Of a stretch of DNA of 64,000 bases, positions 41,618-51,049 are shown one piece after another. The DNA comes from Thalassobius sp965218685. Lineage in GTDB: Bacteria; Pseudomonadota; Alphaproteobacteria; Rhodobacterales; Rhodobacteraceae. Position numbers and translations under genes: made by a program. The stretch lies in contig NZ_OZ244657.1 in assembly GCF_965218685.1 (NCBI RefSeq), forward strand, positions 1,798,001 through 1,862,000, read 5' to 3'. Each line of letters starts with the position of its first letter. Position 1 is the stretch's first letter. Below the pieces are notes generated by a model that saw only the letters and a list, made by a program, of their open reading frames with translations, had not been told where the DNA came from and ran no database searches.

Positions 41618-42409
41618 TCAGGCGCGGTGGGCGCCGTCGGCCAGGGATTTGACGAAGTCCAGCACTTCGCTGACAGGTTTGCCCGAGGCCAGCTCGCCCA
41701 CGATGGCCGAGCCAACAACACAGCCGTCAGCCACACTGGCAATGGATTCCGAAGTCTCGGGCGAGCGGATGCCAAAGCCCACGATGACCGGAAGATCGGT
41801 CTTGGCCTTGATGCGGGCCACTTCGGGGGCCACGTCTGTGGCCTGGGCGGCTGCGGCACCGGTGATCCCGGTGATCGAGACATAATAGACGAAGCCGCTG
41901 GTGTTCTGCAGCACCTTGGGCAGGCGCTTGTCATCGGTCGTTGGCGTGGCCAGGCGGATAAAGTTCAGCCCGGCCTTTTGCGCGGGAATGCACAGCTCTT
42001 CGTCTTCTTCGGGGGGCAGGTCCACGACGATCAGCCCGTCAATGCCCGCCTCTTTCGCGTCCACCAGGAACTTGTCCACGCCGCGATTGAAGATCGGGTT
42101 GTAATAGCCCATCAGAACGATCGGGGTCGTGTCGTCGCCCTTGCGGAATTCCGTCGCCATATCCAGCGTCTTTTGCAGGGTCTGACCCGCCTCGAGCGCG
42201 CGTTGACCGGCCAGCTGGATGGTGGGGCCATCGGCCATAGGGTCAGTAAAGGGCAGGCCCAGCTCGATCACGTCAACGCCTGCGTCGGGCAGGCCCTTCA
42301 GCACCTCCAAAGAGGTGTCATAATCGGGATCGCCCGCCATGATATAGGCGACGAAGGCTTTCTTGCCTGCTGCGTTCAACTCGGCGAACTTGGCGTCGAT
42401 GCGTGTCAT
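41618..42409 (-). CDS. trpA: Tryptophan synthase alpha chain
   Basis: This subunit cleaves indole-glycerol phosphate to indole for TrpB. It has 263 residues with catalytic Glu49 (DVIELGLPF) and Asp60 (DPMADGPTIQ) in their standard positions and GFGIRSPE near residue 210. It is separated from trpF-trpB by about 4 kb and is on the opposite strand, so the subunits are not co-transcribed. It is divergent from ychF with a 195-base gap. Confidence 0.97.
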   Translation of the reverse strand: MTRIDAKFAELNAAGKKAFVAYIMAGDPDYDTSLEVLKGLPDAGVDVIELGLPFTDPMADGPTIQLAGQRALEAGQTLQKTLDMATEFRKGDDTTPIVLMGYYNPIFNRGVDKFLVDAKEAGIDGLIVVDLPPEEDEELCIPAQKAGLNFIRLATPTTDDKRLPKVLQNTSGFVYYVSITGITGAAAAQATDVAPEVARIKAKTDLPVIVGFGIRSPETSESIASVADGCVVGSAIVGELASGKPVSEVLDFVKSLADGAHRA

Positions 42410-42604
42410 ACCGGGATCCCTATTCTGTCCTTCGCCCCGATGTGCCGCAAAAGGGGCCGGAACTCAATGGCTGGAACGCGCGAAAAGCGCAATTTCCATG
42501 GGCCGCAGCGGGGTGAGCGGCCTTGCCATGCAGGCGCGCCCGTTCTAAGAGCGGCCAACTGGAATTTTTATCGGATCAGACATCTGATCACACGGAGGCC
42601 GCAG

Positions 42605-43702
42605 ATGGGTTTCAAGATGGGTATTGTCGGGTTGCCGAACGTGGGCAAATCGACCCTGTTCAACGCGCTGACGAAAACGGCGGCGGCACAGGCGGCGAAC
42701 TTTCCTTTCTGCACGATTGAACCGAATGTCGGTGATGTGGCCGTGCCCGATGCGCGTCTGGATACCTTGGCAAAGATTGCTGGCTCCAAGCAGATCATCC
42801 CCACCCGGATGACCTTTGTTGATATCGCCGGTCTGGTCAAAGGCGCCTCGAAAGGCGAGGGCCTGGGCAACCAGTTTCTGGCCAACATCCGTGAAACCGA
42901 CGCAATCGCTCATGTGCTGCGCTGCTTCGAGGATGGCGACGTGACCCATGTGGACGGTCGTGTGGACCCAGTGGCGGATGCCGAAACCATCGAGACTGAG
43001 CTGATGCTGGCCGACCTGGAATCGATCGAAAAGCGCCGCGCCAACCTGGTGCGCAAGCTGAAGGGCAACGACAAAGAGGCCAAGGATCAGGATCGCCTGC
43101 TGGCCGCAGCCCAAGAGATGCTGGAGAACGGCAAACCCGCCCGTCTGGTCGAAGTGGACGCCGAGGATCGCAAGACCTGGGGTCAGCTGCAGCTGCTGAC
43201 GACCAAGCCGGTTCTCTATGTCTGCAATGTTGGTGAATCCGAGGCTGCCGAAGGCAATGACTATTCCGCCAAGGTTGCCGCGATGGCAGCTGAGCAGGGC
43301 AATTCTCACGTGATCATCTCGGCCCAGATCGAAGAAGAAATCAGCCAGCTGGACGATGACGAAGCCGCCATGTTCCTTGAGGAAATGGGTCTGGAAGAGG
43401 CCGGTCTGGATCGCCTGATCCGCGCAGGATACGAGTTGCTGCACCTGGAAACCTACTTCACCGTAGGCCCCAAAGAGGCTCGCGCATGGACGATCCGTGT
43501 CGGCACTATGGCTCCGCAGGCCGCAGGTGTGATCCACGGTGACTTTGAAAAGGGTTTCATCCGCGCCGAAACCATCGCCTATGACGACTATGTCGCTTGT
43601 GGCGGCGAGGCCAAAGCCCGCGAAACCGGCAAGCTGCGCGCCGAAGGCAAGGGCTATGTCGTGCAGGATGGCGATGTCATGCACTTCCTCTTCAATACCT
43701 GA
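42605..43702 (+). CDS. ychF: Redox-regulated ATPase YchF (Obg-like)
   Basis: This conserved P-loop protein binds ribosomes. It has 365 residues with the G1 motif GLPNVGKST and YVCNVGE, the changed G4 motif that gives YchF its ATP preference. The C-terminal TGS domain (about 280-363) ends in VQDGDVMHFLFN. The ATG at 42605 is chosen; a much longer upstream open frame has no coding support. Confidence 0.97.
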   Translation: MGFKMGIVGLPNVGKSTLFNALTKTAAAQAANFPFCTIEPNVGDVAVPDARLDTLAKIAGSKQIIPTRMTFVDIAGLVKGASKGEGLGNQFLANIRETDAIAHVLRCFEDGDVTHVDGRVDPVADAETIETELMLADLESIEKRRANLVRKLKGNDKEAKDQDRLLAAAQEMLENGKPARLVEVDAEDRKTWGQLQLLTTKPVLYVCNVGESEAAEGNDYSAKVAAMAAEQGNSHVIISAQIEEEISQLDDDEAAMFLEEMGLEEAGLDRLIRAGYELLHLETYFTVGPKEARAWTIRVGTMAPQAAGVIHGDFEKGFIRAETIAYDDYVACGGEAKARETGKLRAEGKGYVVQDGDVMHFLFNT

Positions 43703-43892
43703 TTTTCTCGCCTCTGACGGGTATTTCCTGTCAGAACGGCACGGTTTTGGGCCAAATCATAGGCAAACCGACGCAAATGCACCGGTTTTTGCGCTGCTGT
43801 GCAGCATGTTTGTTTGTTTTGGTCCGGACCTGTGGGACAAAAGGGTGACGGGATTTCCCGTGTGAAAGCATTCTAAATGTTGGAGAGACATT

Positions 43893-44084
43893 ATGAAGAA
43901 ATTTACTATTGCCGCTGCTGCGGCCCTGACTTTGGCCGCAGCCGCACCGGCCGTCGCGGATACCGCCACCACTGACGACCCCTTTGTGTCGACCCAGGGT
44001 GCACTGAACTTGGGTGGTCCTAATCTGCTTCTCGTTGGTACGCTGGTTACCATTGTGGCCGTTGCCTCGGGTGGCGACACCTAA
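43893..44084 (+). CDS. Small exported protein, possibly YjbE-like
   Basis: This 63-residue protein has an alanine-rich signal peptide (residues 1-22, cleavage near VAD) and a short mature part of about 40 residues ending in a hydrophobic stretch and ASGGDT. GGAGAG lies 6 bases before the ATG, and a terminator follows, so it is a real gene rather than a chance frame. E. coli YjbE is also a small exported protein with a Gly- and Asp-rich end, and here yjbF-yjbH lie right next to it on the opposite strand. A YjbE-like role is inferred from that. Confidence 0.65.
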   Translation: MKKFTIAAAAALTLAAAAPAVADTATTDDPFVSTQGALNLGGPNLLLVGTLVTIVAVASGGDT

Positions 44085-44104
44085 GTCGTCCACAAACAGA
44101 ATAG

Positions 44105-44135
44105 AAAAAGGCGCGAAACCAATCGCGCCTTTTTT
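44105..44135. terminator. Bidirectional terminator between small exported gene and yjbF
   Basis: AAAAAGGCGCG (44105-44115) and CGCGCCTTTTTT (44124-44135) form a stem with A- and T-runs on both sides. It can end the small gene on the forward strand and yjbF on the reverse strand. Confidence 0.9.
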
Positions 44136-44156
44136 CGTTTTCCATGGGTGGGGCCG

Positions 44157-44825
44157 TTAGCGCCGCAGCACCTTGACCTCGGCATAGCCGAGACCTGCAC
44201 CGATCCATTGGGTTGAACTGACGATCAGTCCCGCACGATCCACCTGATAGACATTGGTGAACTTGGTCGCACCGGCCACGCAATTCTCGGTCACTTCGGT
44301 TGGGGCTGCGCTGACGGCGCCCTGTTTGACCTGACCAGATCCGGTGATGAAGGTCTCGCAGCTGAAGGTCTGTCGGATGGTCTCGCCAGCGCCGTTCAGA
44401 TGTTCCATAGCGCGGGTGCTTGTGCCGCTGCGCCGACCACTTATCAGGGCAAGGCTGTCCCCGGTCACCGAGGCCATAAGGTCATTGCCCAGCCCGCGGG
44501 TGGCCGTGATCATTCCGTTGCGGAAGGTGATCGTCTGGCGCGAGGCCGTCGCATAGGTGCGATAGCCGCGATTGGTTTCGATCTGCAGCATAAGCGCCGA
44601 GACGCTGTTGCTTCCGCCCAGCTTCACCTGAACCACTGGGGTTGGGGCGGTCTGTTGCAGGACCGCAGTCAGGTTCGCCTGCGCAGGTGCCGCCGGGGCG
44701 GACTTTTTCGCGGGGACCAGCGATTTAAGCGAGGCCTTGAAATCGAACGACGTTCCCGTGTTCGAGCACCCGGCGATCAGCAGGGCGGCCAGACAGGCCA
44801 GGGCGGGACGTATAAGCTTGGGCAT
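44157..44825 (-). CDS. yjbF: YjbF-family lipoprotein (group 4 capsule/exopolysaccharide)
   Basis: This 222-residue protein has a lipoprotein signal peptide (lipobox IAGC, about residue 20). The rest is a beta-rich domain with conserved IETNRGYRTYATASRQTITFRNGMITATRGLG, matching the YjbF/GfcB family of outer membrane lipoproteins tied to exopolysaccharide export. The ATG at 44825 is chosen because GGAG lies 9 bases upstream. It follows yjbH by 5 bases, so the two form an operon. Confidence 0.88.
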   Translation of the reverse strand: MPKLIRPALACLAALLIAGCSNTGTSFDFKASLKSLVPAKKSAPAAPAQANLTAVLQQTAPTPVVQVKLGGSNSVSALMLQIETNRGYRTYATASRQTITFRNGMITATRGLGNDLMASVTGDSLALISGRRSGTSTRAMEHLNGAGETIRQTFSCETFITGSGQVKQGAVSAAPTEVTENCVAGATKFTNVYQVDRAGLIVSSTQWIGAGLGYAEVKVLRR

Positions 44826-44830
44826 GCAGG

Positions 44831-46981
44831 TCATCTCCAGAATACCCCCCATTCGCGGGCCAGGTCAGGCCGATGATAATCGCGCACCATCGGGTAAAGC
44901 CGATCGTTCACGTTCAGACGGGCACCGCCATCGCGGGTCAAGGACTGGATCGTGATCGTGTTGGTTCTGCGGGTCGGTTTGCCAAGCGCCCAGGACATGG
45001 GCAACGTGACGCGGATGCCCTTGTCAAACGAGCCCTCGCCGAAATCGTCGATGCTGGCGTCTGTGAAGGTCGCATAGGCACCGACACGCCAGCCATTGGC
45101 AAACTCGCGATCCAACGAGAACGTGGCGCCGATGTCACCAGCCAGATAGCTGCCCACGTCCAGCTGTCCGTGGAAGCCGCGGCCGAAGTCGTAATAGGCC
45201 GAGATATGGCCGTTAAACTCGGGGATGGTGCCCGAGACGGTATTGCGGCTGCGCAGGCCGAACAGCTGATCGAAGTCGCGCGGGCGTACCCAGTTCAGCT
45301 CGCCCCCGATGGCCAGGCGGCTGTCCACGGGTTTCCACAGGACCTCGCTTGAGATACCGGCATACATGGTTTCCAGATAGCCCGCGCTGATGCGGCTATA
45401 CAGGTTCTTGCCCGGGCGGCCATAGGCGCTGAGCGTCAGGTGTTCCAGCGCGGGATCGCCCTGACGGCTGTATTCAGCGTAATCGGTCCGAACGCGGGGC
45501 AGGCCCGACGGGATGGTCCGGGTAACCGAGTCCAGATTGCCCGACAGCTTTTTCGCGATTGAGCCGGACGCAATGATGTTGGGCGCGATCAGATATTGCG
45601 CCTTGGCACGGATACCAAAGTCCGAACGCACCGGGTTATCCGGGTCAAACACGCTTAGCTGCATGTAGGGGCTGATCGACCAGTTCAGGCGCTGTTGCAG
45701 ACCGCCCTCAAGTGGTGGAACGCCGCCGCGTGCGTCAGCGATGCCCAGCTTGGCCAGCATCTGGTCAGCGGGGGCGTTTTCCAGCCGCTCAAGATCCGAA
45801 CGTTTCAGCGTGATGGCCGACATGGCCATGCCGCGTACGACGGGAATGATCACGAAAGTCTCGATCGAGCCGGGCAGGATGCGCGACATGGTACGGGCCG
45901 CGCGACCGATTGCTTCGGGCTCGTAGCCATAGGTTTTGTTGGCAAGGCGCAGCGTCGCGGTGCGGGCGGTCAGGGTCATGCCCTCATAGACCAGATCCTC
46001 GCTGGCCAGCGACTTGCGCATCCGCGCAGGCAGCCCTTGGACCAGCGCGCCATTGCTTTGCCAGCCCAGATCGCCCTTGGCCGCAGCGGTGCGCGGGCGG
46101 ACCGGCAGCGGTGCTTTTTCGGTGCCGCTGGGTACGCTGGATTTCTTGGGGTTGGTGTGGAAGGTCAACTGCGCGCCGATTTCTGTGCCGTACATGTGGT
46201 AAAACGACAGTTGCGTGCCATTGCGGAACCGGTAATCCAGACCGAAGTTCCAGGGCGAATCCTTGGTAAACACCGGTCCGATCCCGGTGGTGTCGGTTTC
46301 CTGTACATAGGCGTCTGAAGAATATTCAGCCTTCAGCGTCAGCTTGTCCGAGACCTGGTAGGACAGCCCGCCAAAGGCTGCGAAATCGCCGCGGAACCAG
46401 CGATCATAGGTGGGAATGCCACCTTCACCCAGAACCTCGCTGGGGCGGGTGCCGAACGAACCAAGTGGGTGATAGCTGCCCAAACGCCCCCAGCCGATCC
46501 CGCCGGTTACGCGCAGACGCTTGCCCAGGGATTTGCTGGCGACGATGTACTCGCCCCCGTAAAGCCCGGTGCCGATGAAATCCTGCAGGCCGACGGATAC
46601 TGCGGGGCGGATGTTCGTTTCGTCCCAGACCTGATAACGCAGATCGAAGCTGCGGTCATAATAGCTGGGGTCGGGCCAGCCGCGCACATACAGGTGATTG
46701 ATCGCCGAATACCGGAACGAGCCGGTCAGTTTCGGCAGCACCTGAAAGGTGATCGAGGTGCGCGAGTTGCCGCCAAAATACGAAAAGGTGGTCGACAGGG
46801 TCGCATCTGGTGCCATGTCAGCCGAGGGCATGTCGATGACGCCCGGTGTGCCATACAGGTTGAACGGACCTTCTTGCTGGGCCACGGCTGCGCCCGAGCT
46901 CATCAACAAAGCCAAAGCCCCAAGCCGCAGTGCGCGGCGGCCCGATTTACCCGAGCTCGTTAGGTCATCTCGAAGTAACAT
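44831..46981 (-). CDS. yjbH: YjbH-family outer membrane protein
   Basis: This large exported beta-barrel protein has 716 residues. It has a signal peptide (about 18-35, ending AVAQQ) and an N-terminal NLYGTPGVIDMPSADMAPDATLS that is the YjbH/GfcD signature, followed by many amphipathic strands with aromatic girdles. Residues 270-300 look like a flexible linker between two barrel parts. The family takes part in exopolysaccharide secretion with YjbF. The ATG at 46981 is chosen over the upstream start. yjbG is absent. Confidence 0.9.
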   Translation of the reverse strand: MLLRDDLTSSGKSGRRALRLGALALLMSSGAAVAQQEGPFNLYGTPGVIDMPSADMAPDATLSTTFSYFGGNSRTSITFQVLPKLTGSFRYSAINHLYVRGWPDPSYYDRSFDLRYQVWDETNIRPAVSVGLQDFIGTGLYGGEYIVASKSLGKRLRVTGGIGWGRLGSYHPLGSFGTRPSEVLGEGGIPTYDRWFRGDFAAFGGLSYQVSDKLTLKAEYSSDAYVQETDTTGIGPVFTKDSPWNFGLDYRFRNGTQLSFYHMYGTEIGAQLTFHTNPKKSSVPSGTEKAPLPVRPRTAAAKGDLGWQSNGALVQGLPARMRKSLASEDLVYEGMTLTARTATLRLANKTYGYEPEAIGRAARTMSRILPGSIETFVIIPVVRGMAMSAITLKRSDLERLENAPADQMLAKLGIADARGGVPPLEGGLQQRLNWSISPYMQLSVFDPDNPVRSDFGIRAKAQYLIAPNIIASGSIAKKLSGNLDSVTRTIPSGLPRVRTDYAEYSRQGDPALEHLTLSAYGRPGKNLYSRISAGYLETMYAGISSEVLWKPVDSRLAIGGELNWVRPRDFDQLFGLRSRNTVSGTIPEFNGHISAYYDFGRGFHGQLDVGSYLAGDIGATFSLDREFANGWRVGAYATFTDASIDDFGEGSFDKGIRVTLPMSWALGKPTRRTNTITIQSLTRDGGARLNVNDRLYPMVRDYHRPDLAREWGVFWR

Positions 46982-47200
46982 ATGAATACAGCCTGCCAAA
47001 ATAATCTCGGTTCCACGGGTAAGCGATCCTGTTTGAGCTGTCTATCGATTCCGGGCCCAAAGCGGTGCAATCTGAGGCAATCGCGTATGTTTGTCACACA
47101 TTCCGGCGTTTTGCCCGGCTGGGTGATTTCTGGCTCTGCCCTTGCGGGTGTGGACCGGTTAGGCTGGGTCCCAAGGACGCAAATCCGGAAGGGGACAGGC

Positions 47201-47884
47201 GTGGAGTGGTTGGAATTTGCCGCGGCGATGGGGGTATTCATGGCCTCGCACCGCATCCCGGCGATGCTGGGAGTGAAAGGTGCAGCGCAGCGTGTGCTGG
47301 GCGCGCATGGATATACAGCGCTGTTCAGCGTGGTCTCGGTCTTGCTGCTGCTGTGGGTTGTCTGGGCGGCCGGTAGGGCGCCGGTGGTGCCGCTATGGCC
47401 CCAGTCCGAGGCCGCGCGCTGGGCAGTAAACCTGGCGCTGCCGGTGGCCATTTTACTGGGCAGTTTCGGTGTGGGCGCTCCCAACCCCTTTTCATTCGAA
47501 GGCCGCGAGGACGGGTTTGATCCCGACCGGCCGGGGATCGCAGGGGTCACGCGACAGCCGCTTTTGTGGGCGCTTTTGCTGTGGTCCGCAGCGCATCTGT
47601 GGGCCAATGGCGATCTGGCGCATGTGATCTTGTTCGGCACATTTGCGCTGTTCTCGGGCTTGGGGATGTGGATTGTCGAGCGCCGCCGCCGCCGCCTGAT
47701 CGGCCCCAAGGCGTGGCGCGCGCAAACCCGCCGCGCCGGGCTGGTTCCGTTTTCCGCTTTTGTGTCAGGGTCTTGGAGACCACAATCCGCACCCGCCCCA
47801 TTGCGGCTGGGGATCGCCTTGCTGATCTGGATCGTGCTGATCTGGGCCCATCCCGGCGTTATAGGGGCATGGCCGCTGCCCTGA
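47201..47884 (+). CDS. NnrU-family integral membrane protein
   Basis: This 227-residue membrane protein has about six hydrophobic segments and the N-terminal AAAMGVFMASHRIPA, with a conserved His-Arg in helix 1, and AHLWANGDLAHVILFGTF in the middle, as in NnrU. NnrU is linked to nitrite/nitric oxide reduction in Rhodobacter relatives and resembles isoprenoid/haem-related membrane enzymes. No denitrification genes are nearby. The start is GTG at 47201 with AAGGGGA upstream; the open frame reaching to 46982 has no coding look. Confidence 0.8.
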   Translation: MEWLEFAAAMGVFMASHRIPAMLGVKGAAQRVLGAHGYTALFSVVSVLLLLWVVWAAGRAPVVPLWPQSEAARWAVNLALPVAILLGSFGVGAPNPFSFEGREDGFDPDRPGIAGVTRQPLLWALLLWSAAHLWANGDLAHVILFGTFALFSGLGMWIVERRRRRLIGPKAWRAQTRRAGLVPFSAFVSGSWRPQSAPAPLRLGIALLIWIVLIWAHPGVIGAWPLP

Positions 47885-47905
47885 CAGCCCACGCTGAAGC
47901 CCGTC

Positions 47906-48943
47906 TTACTTTGTTTGTTCGTGCCTGGGCGGTTTACCAAGGAACCGCCCGATAATGGGGGCCAAAAGTACAACCAAAACAATACGCAGGATGTGGTGGG
48001 TGACGACATAGGCCAGATCGGCACCGGCAATGATCGCGATAACGACCATCTCAGCCTGTCCTCCGGGTAAAAATGCAAGCAGAGCCTCAAGCGAGGGCGC
48101 AAGTTGAAGCTTTGAAATGACCGCGAAGAACAACAGCGAAATCGCGCCCAGCAGGACCGAATAAACCACCCCCGCGAATACGTTCAGGCGCAATTCCTGG
48201 CTGGTGATGCCGACGTATTTGACCCCAACCGCGATGCCGATAAAGAACTGAGAGGCCTGAATGATCTCGGCAGGGGGGCGGGTTTCAATGATGCCGGACA
48301 GTGACAGCACCATCGTGACGATCAACGGCCCCAGAATTGACGCTCCGAACAGGCCGATCCGTTCAAAGAACTTCCAACCCAGAAGACCAGCCGCAATCAT
48401 CAGGACGATCTGATCCACCGAAACCGTAGAAATCGGCTGCCCTGGGGGTGACGACAGATCCAGCTGCCATACCGTTTGAATGGCAAAAGGCGCGATGGAA
48501 ACAAGGACAACAACGCGTGTTGCATGGATCAGCGACAGTGCGCGCGGGTCGCCTCCGGCCTCTTCGCCGAAGATCAGCATGTCCTGCAAACCGCCGGGCA
48601 TGGCCGAGTACCAAGAGGTCACGGGGTCGAACCCGTACACATATCGTAGCAAAGGATAGCCCAGGGCGGCGATCGCGGCGATGAACAGCGGCACAAACAA
48701 CAAAGAAAGCGCAATGTCAGGCAGGTGATGCAGCAACGCAGGCGTGACCGAGGCCCCCACGGCGACCCCCAAGAACGTGCGCATGAACATGCCAAACTGC
48801 CCCGCGCCTTGCAGTTTTGCGCCAAAGAGCGCCGCCAGAAGGCAGGCGAACATTGGCCCCAGCAAAAAGGGCAGGGGCAGCCCGAGGACGTAAAACCCCA
48901 GACTGCCCAAACCAGCGATCAGAAATGTCAAAGCACGTGTCAT
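47906..48943 (-). CDS. AbrB-family membrane transporter
   Basis: This integral membrane protein of 345 residues has about ten helices built from two repeated halves, each beginning with a GWFLGPMFACLL-like or GASILGPLIV segment. This matches the duplicated AbrB/YtpR-type permease family (not the AbrB DNA-binding protein). The substrate is unknown. It lies 31 bases after tctA in the same direction, so it is probably co-transcribed with the tripartite tricarboxylate transporter. Confidence 0.85.
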   Translation of the reverse strand: MTRALTFLIAGLGSLGFYVLGLPLPFLLGPMFACLLAALFGAKLQGAGQFGMFMRTFLGVAVGASVTPALLHHLPDIALSLLFVPLFIAAIAALGYPLLRYVYGFDPVTSWYSAMPGGLQDMLIFGEEAGGDPRALSLIHATRVVVLVSIAPFAIQTVWQLDLSSPPGQPISTVSVDQIVLMIAAGLLGWKFFERIGLFGASILGPLIVTMVLSLSGIIETRPPAEIIQASQFFIGIAVGVKYVGITSQELRLNVFAGVVYSVLLGAISLLFFAVISKLQLAPSLEALLAFLPGGQAEMVVIAIIAGADLAYVVTHHILRIVLVVLLAPIIGRFLGKPPRHEQTK

Positions 48944-48974
48944 ATCTTGCTTTGTGCAGGAGACATGCGGATCG

Positions 48975-50486
48975 TCAATCCCCTTCGGCCACGCCTTCGG
49001 CGCGGGCGCGTGCGCGCCGCGCCCGGTAGCTGGGCAAGACGATCAGCAACCCGGCCAGAACCAGAAGACCAAGAGTCATGGGACGTTCCCAGATGAACGA
49101 CACGCCGTCATACAGCTGCATGGACCGCGAGAAGTTGTCCTCCATCATGCCGCCAAGGATGAACCCGATCAGCAGCGGTGCAAGCGGGTAGTCCGCAAAT
49201 TTCAACGCGGTCGCACAGACACCAAAACCGACCAGAATAAGCAACTCGGTAGCGTTGTTTTGCCCGATATAGGCCCCCATCAGCGTGAAAAACAGGATGA
49301 AAGGGATCAGGTAGTTGCGCGGCACCGACAGAACTTTGGCGATATAAGGAATAAGCGGCAGGTTCAGGATCAAAAGCACAAGATTGCCGATGAACATGGA
49401 CATGATCACCGCCCAGAACACTTGGGGTTCGTCGATCATCAAGCGCGGCCCCGGCGTCACGTTAAGCGCAATCAGAGCGCCCAAAAGAATCGCCGTGGTG
49501 CCGGACCCCGGAATGCCCAGCGTCAGAAGCGGAACGAAAGACCCTGTGCATGCTGCGTTGTTCGCAGTTTCAGGCGCAGCCAATCCCTTGATCGAGCCCT
49601 TGCCGAACTCGTCCTGCTCTTCCTTGGTGGCGATATTGCGTTCAACTGCATAACCCAGGAAGCTGGCGATGGTTGCGCCTGCGCCGGGTAGAACGCCGAT
49701 AAAGAAACCTTGCAAAGATTGACGGCCGATAACGGGCGCAATGGATTTCGCCTCGTCCCGAGTGATCCGCAGGTTGGAAATCTCGCCGCCATCGCCGCTC
49801 ATTTCTTTCTTTTTAAGCACAAGGAACATGGCTTCGGGCAGGGCGAACATGGCCATGGCCAGGGTCACAAAACCAAAGCCTGACTGAAGATCCATAATCC
49901 CCATCGTAAAGCGCGGCATGTTGAACAGGGCGCCTTCGCCCACGGTCGCCATGATCAGGCCAAGAACCGTCATCAGCAGCGCCTTGGCTACTTGTCCGGT
50001 GCCCGCAAAGGCCGCGATGGCGGACAGGCCGACGACCATGAGCGCGAAATATTCGGACGAATGGAACAACAGCGCGACAGAGGACAGGGCAGGCGCAAAG
50101 ACCATCAACAGGAGCGCCCCCACAGTGCCGCCAGCGAAGCTTGAGATTGCGGCGATGGTCAGGGCTTTGCCCGCCTTGCCCTGACGCGCCATTGGGTAGC
50201 CATCGAAGCTGCTTGCGACCGTGCCCGCGACCCCCGGCGCGTTCAAAAGGATCGAAGAGGTAGATCCGCCAAAGATGGCCCCGTAATAGACGCCCGCCAA
50301 AAGGATCAACGCGGCAGACGGATCGCCCATCGAGATGGCGACAGGGATCATGATCGCGATGATGGACATCGGGCCAAGGCCCGGCAACATGCCGATAAAG
50401 GTGCCGATCAGACAGCCCGCGATCACCATCAACAGGTTTTGTACAGACAGGGCCGTTTGAAGCCCGATCAAAAGTCCTTCGAGCAT
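48975..50486 (-). CDS. tctA: Tripartite tricarboxylate transporter large permease TctA
   Basis: This is the main membrane subunit of a TTT-family secondary uptake system. It has 503 residues with about twelve helices and the family motifs GMLPGLGPMSIIAIMIP near residue 35 and FIGVLPGAGATIASFLGYAVE near residue 260. It is one base apart from tctB. The substrate is likely a small carboxylate, but TTT binding proteins are diverse and the actual compound is not visible. Confidence 0.94.
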   Translation of the reverse strand: MLEGLLIGLQTALSVQNLLMVIAGCLIGTFIGMLPGLGPMSIIAIMIPVAISMGDPSAALILLAGVYYGAIFGGSTSSILLNAPGVAGTVASSFDGYPMARQGKAGKALTIAAISSFAGGTVGALLLMVFAPALSSVALLFHSSEYFALMVVGLSAIAAFAGTGQVAKALLMTVLGLIMATVGEGALFNMPRFTMGIMDLQSGFGFVTLAMAMFALPEAMFLVLKKKEMSGDGGEISNLRITRDEAKSIAPVIGRQSLQGFFIGVLPGAGATIASFLGYAVERNIATKEEQDEFGKGSIKGLAAPETANNAACTGSFVPLLTLGIPGSGTTAILLGALIALNVTPGPRLMIDEPQVFWAVIMSMFIGNLVLLILNLPLIPYIAKVLSVPRNYLIPFILFFTLMGAYIGQNNATELLILVGFGVCATALKFADYPLAPLLIGFILGGMMEDNFSRSMQLYDGVSFIWERPMTLGLLVLAGLLIVLPSYRARRARARAEGVAEGD

Positions 50487-50487
50487 G

Positions 50488-50982
50488 TCAGCCTCCTATC
50501 ATTTCAGCGAGGAATCCGGGAAGGGGACGCAGGTAAATTCCAAGAACCTGCTGCACGAGATACCAGACGATAAAGGTGGCAATCCCGGCGACAATGGCCA
50601 TGACATGCCAACGGCGTTCGCCCAGGATTGTTGAGCCAAGAACCAGAAAGCCAAAGGTCGAGATCAAAAAGCCCAAGGGGCGCAGGCACAGGGCATAGGC
50701 CACCATCAGGACCAGCAACAAAACCGCTTGGTCAAGATGATACTCTTGCAAACGGCGGTAATCGATGTCGCCGATCTTGGGCTCACCCTTTTCGAACCCA
50801 AGCAGTATGATCAGACAGGTGATGATGCCGATGATCGACAGAACCTTTGGGAAAGTGCTGGGCCAGATCGGCGCGCGGCGCATGAAGGGCGCAAGCCCTG
50901 CATCCATCGCAAACCAGGCCGTATAGCCATAGGTCAGACAAATTCCCAAGATGACGAGCGCAATCCAACGATCAAGCGCCAT
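50488..50982 (-). CDS. tctB: Tripartite tricarboxylate transporter small permease TctB
   Basis: This small membrane subunit of the TTT system has 164 residues and four hydrophobic helices (about 7-27, 42-60, 85-120, 130-155), as usual for TctB. Sequence conservation in this family is low, so the call rests on topology, length and position between tctC and tctA. A GC-rich hairpin lies between tctC and this gene. Confidence 0.88.
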   Translation of the reverse strand: MALDRWIALVILGICLTYGYTAWFAMDAGLAPFMRRAPIWPSTFPKVLSIIGIITCLIILLGFEKGEPKIGDIDYRRLQEYHLDQAVLLLVLMVAYALCLRPLGFLISTFGFLVLGSTILGERRWHVMAIVAGIATFIVWYLVQQVLGIYLRPLPGFLAEMIGG

Positions 50983-51006
50983 GTTCCCCTCCCTCTTTAT
51001 TGAGTG

Positions 51007-51029
51007 AGGGCGGGGTTAAACCCCGCCCT
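51007..51029. repeat. Perfect hairpin between tctC and tctB
   Basis: AGGGCGGGG (51007-51015) pairs perfectly with CCCCGCCCT (51021-51029). On the reverse strand no T-run follows. It is probably an mRNA-stabilising or partly terminating hairpin that lets the binding protein be made in excess over the permease. Confidence 0.7.
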
Positions 51030-51049
51030 GATCCAGTTTTCAGCCGTGA

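Noticed and set aside
43713..43735. Terminator after ychF
   Set aside because: The stem TCTGACGG with CCTGTCAGA needs a bulge and has no T-run.
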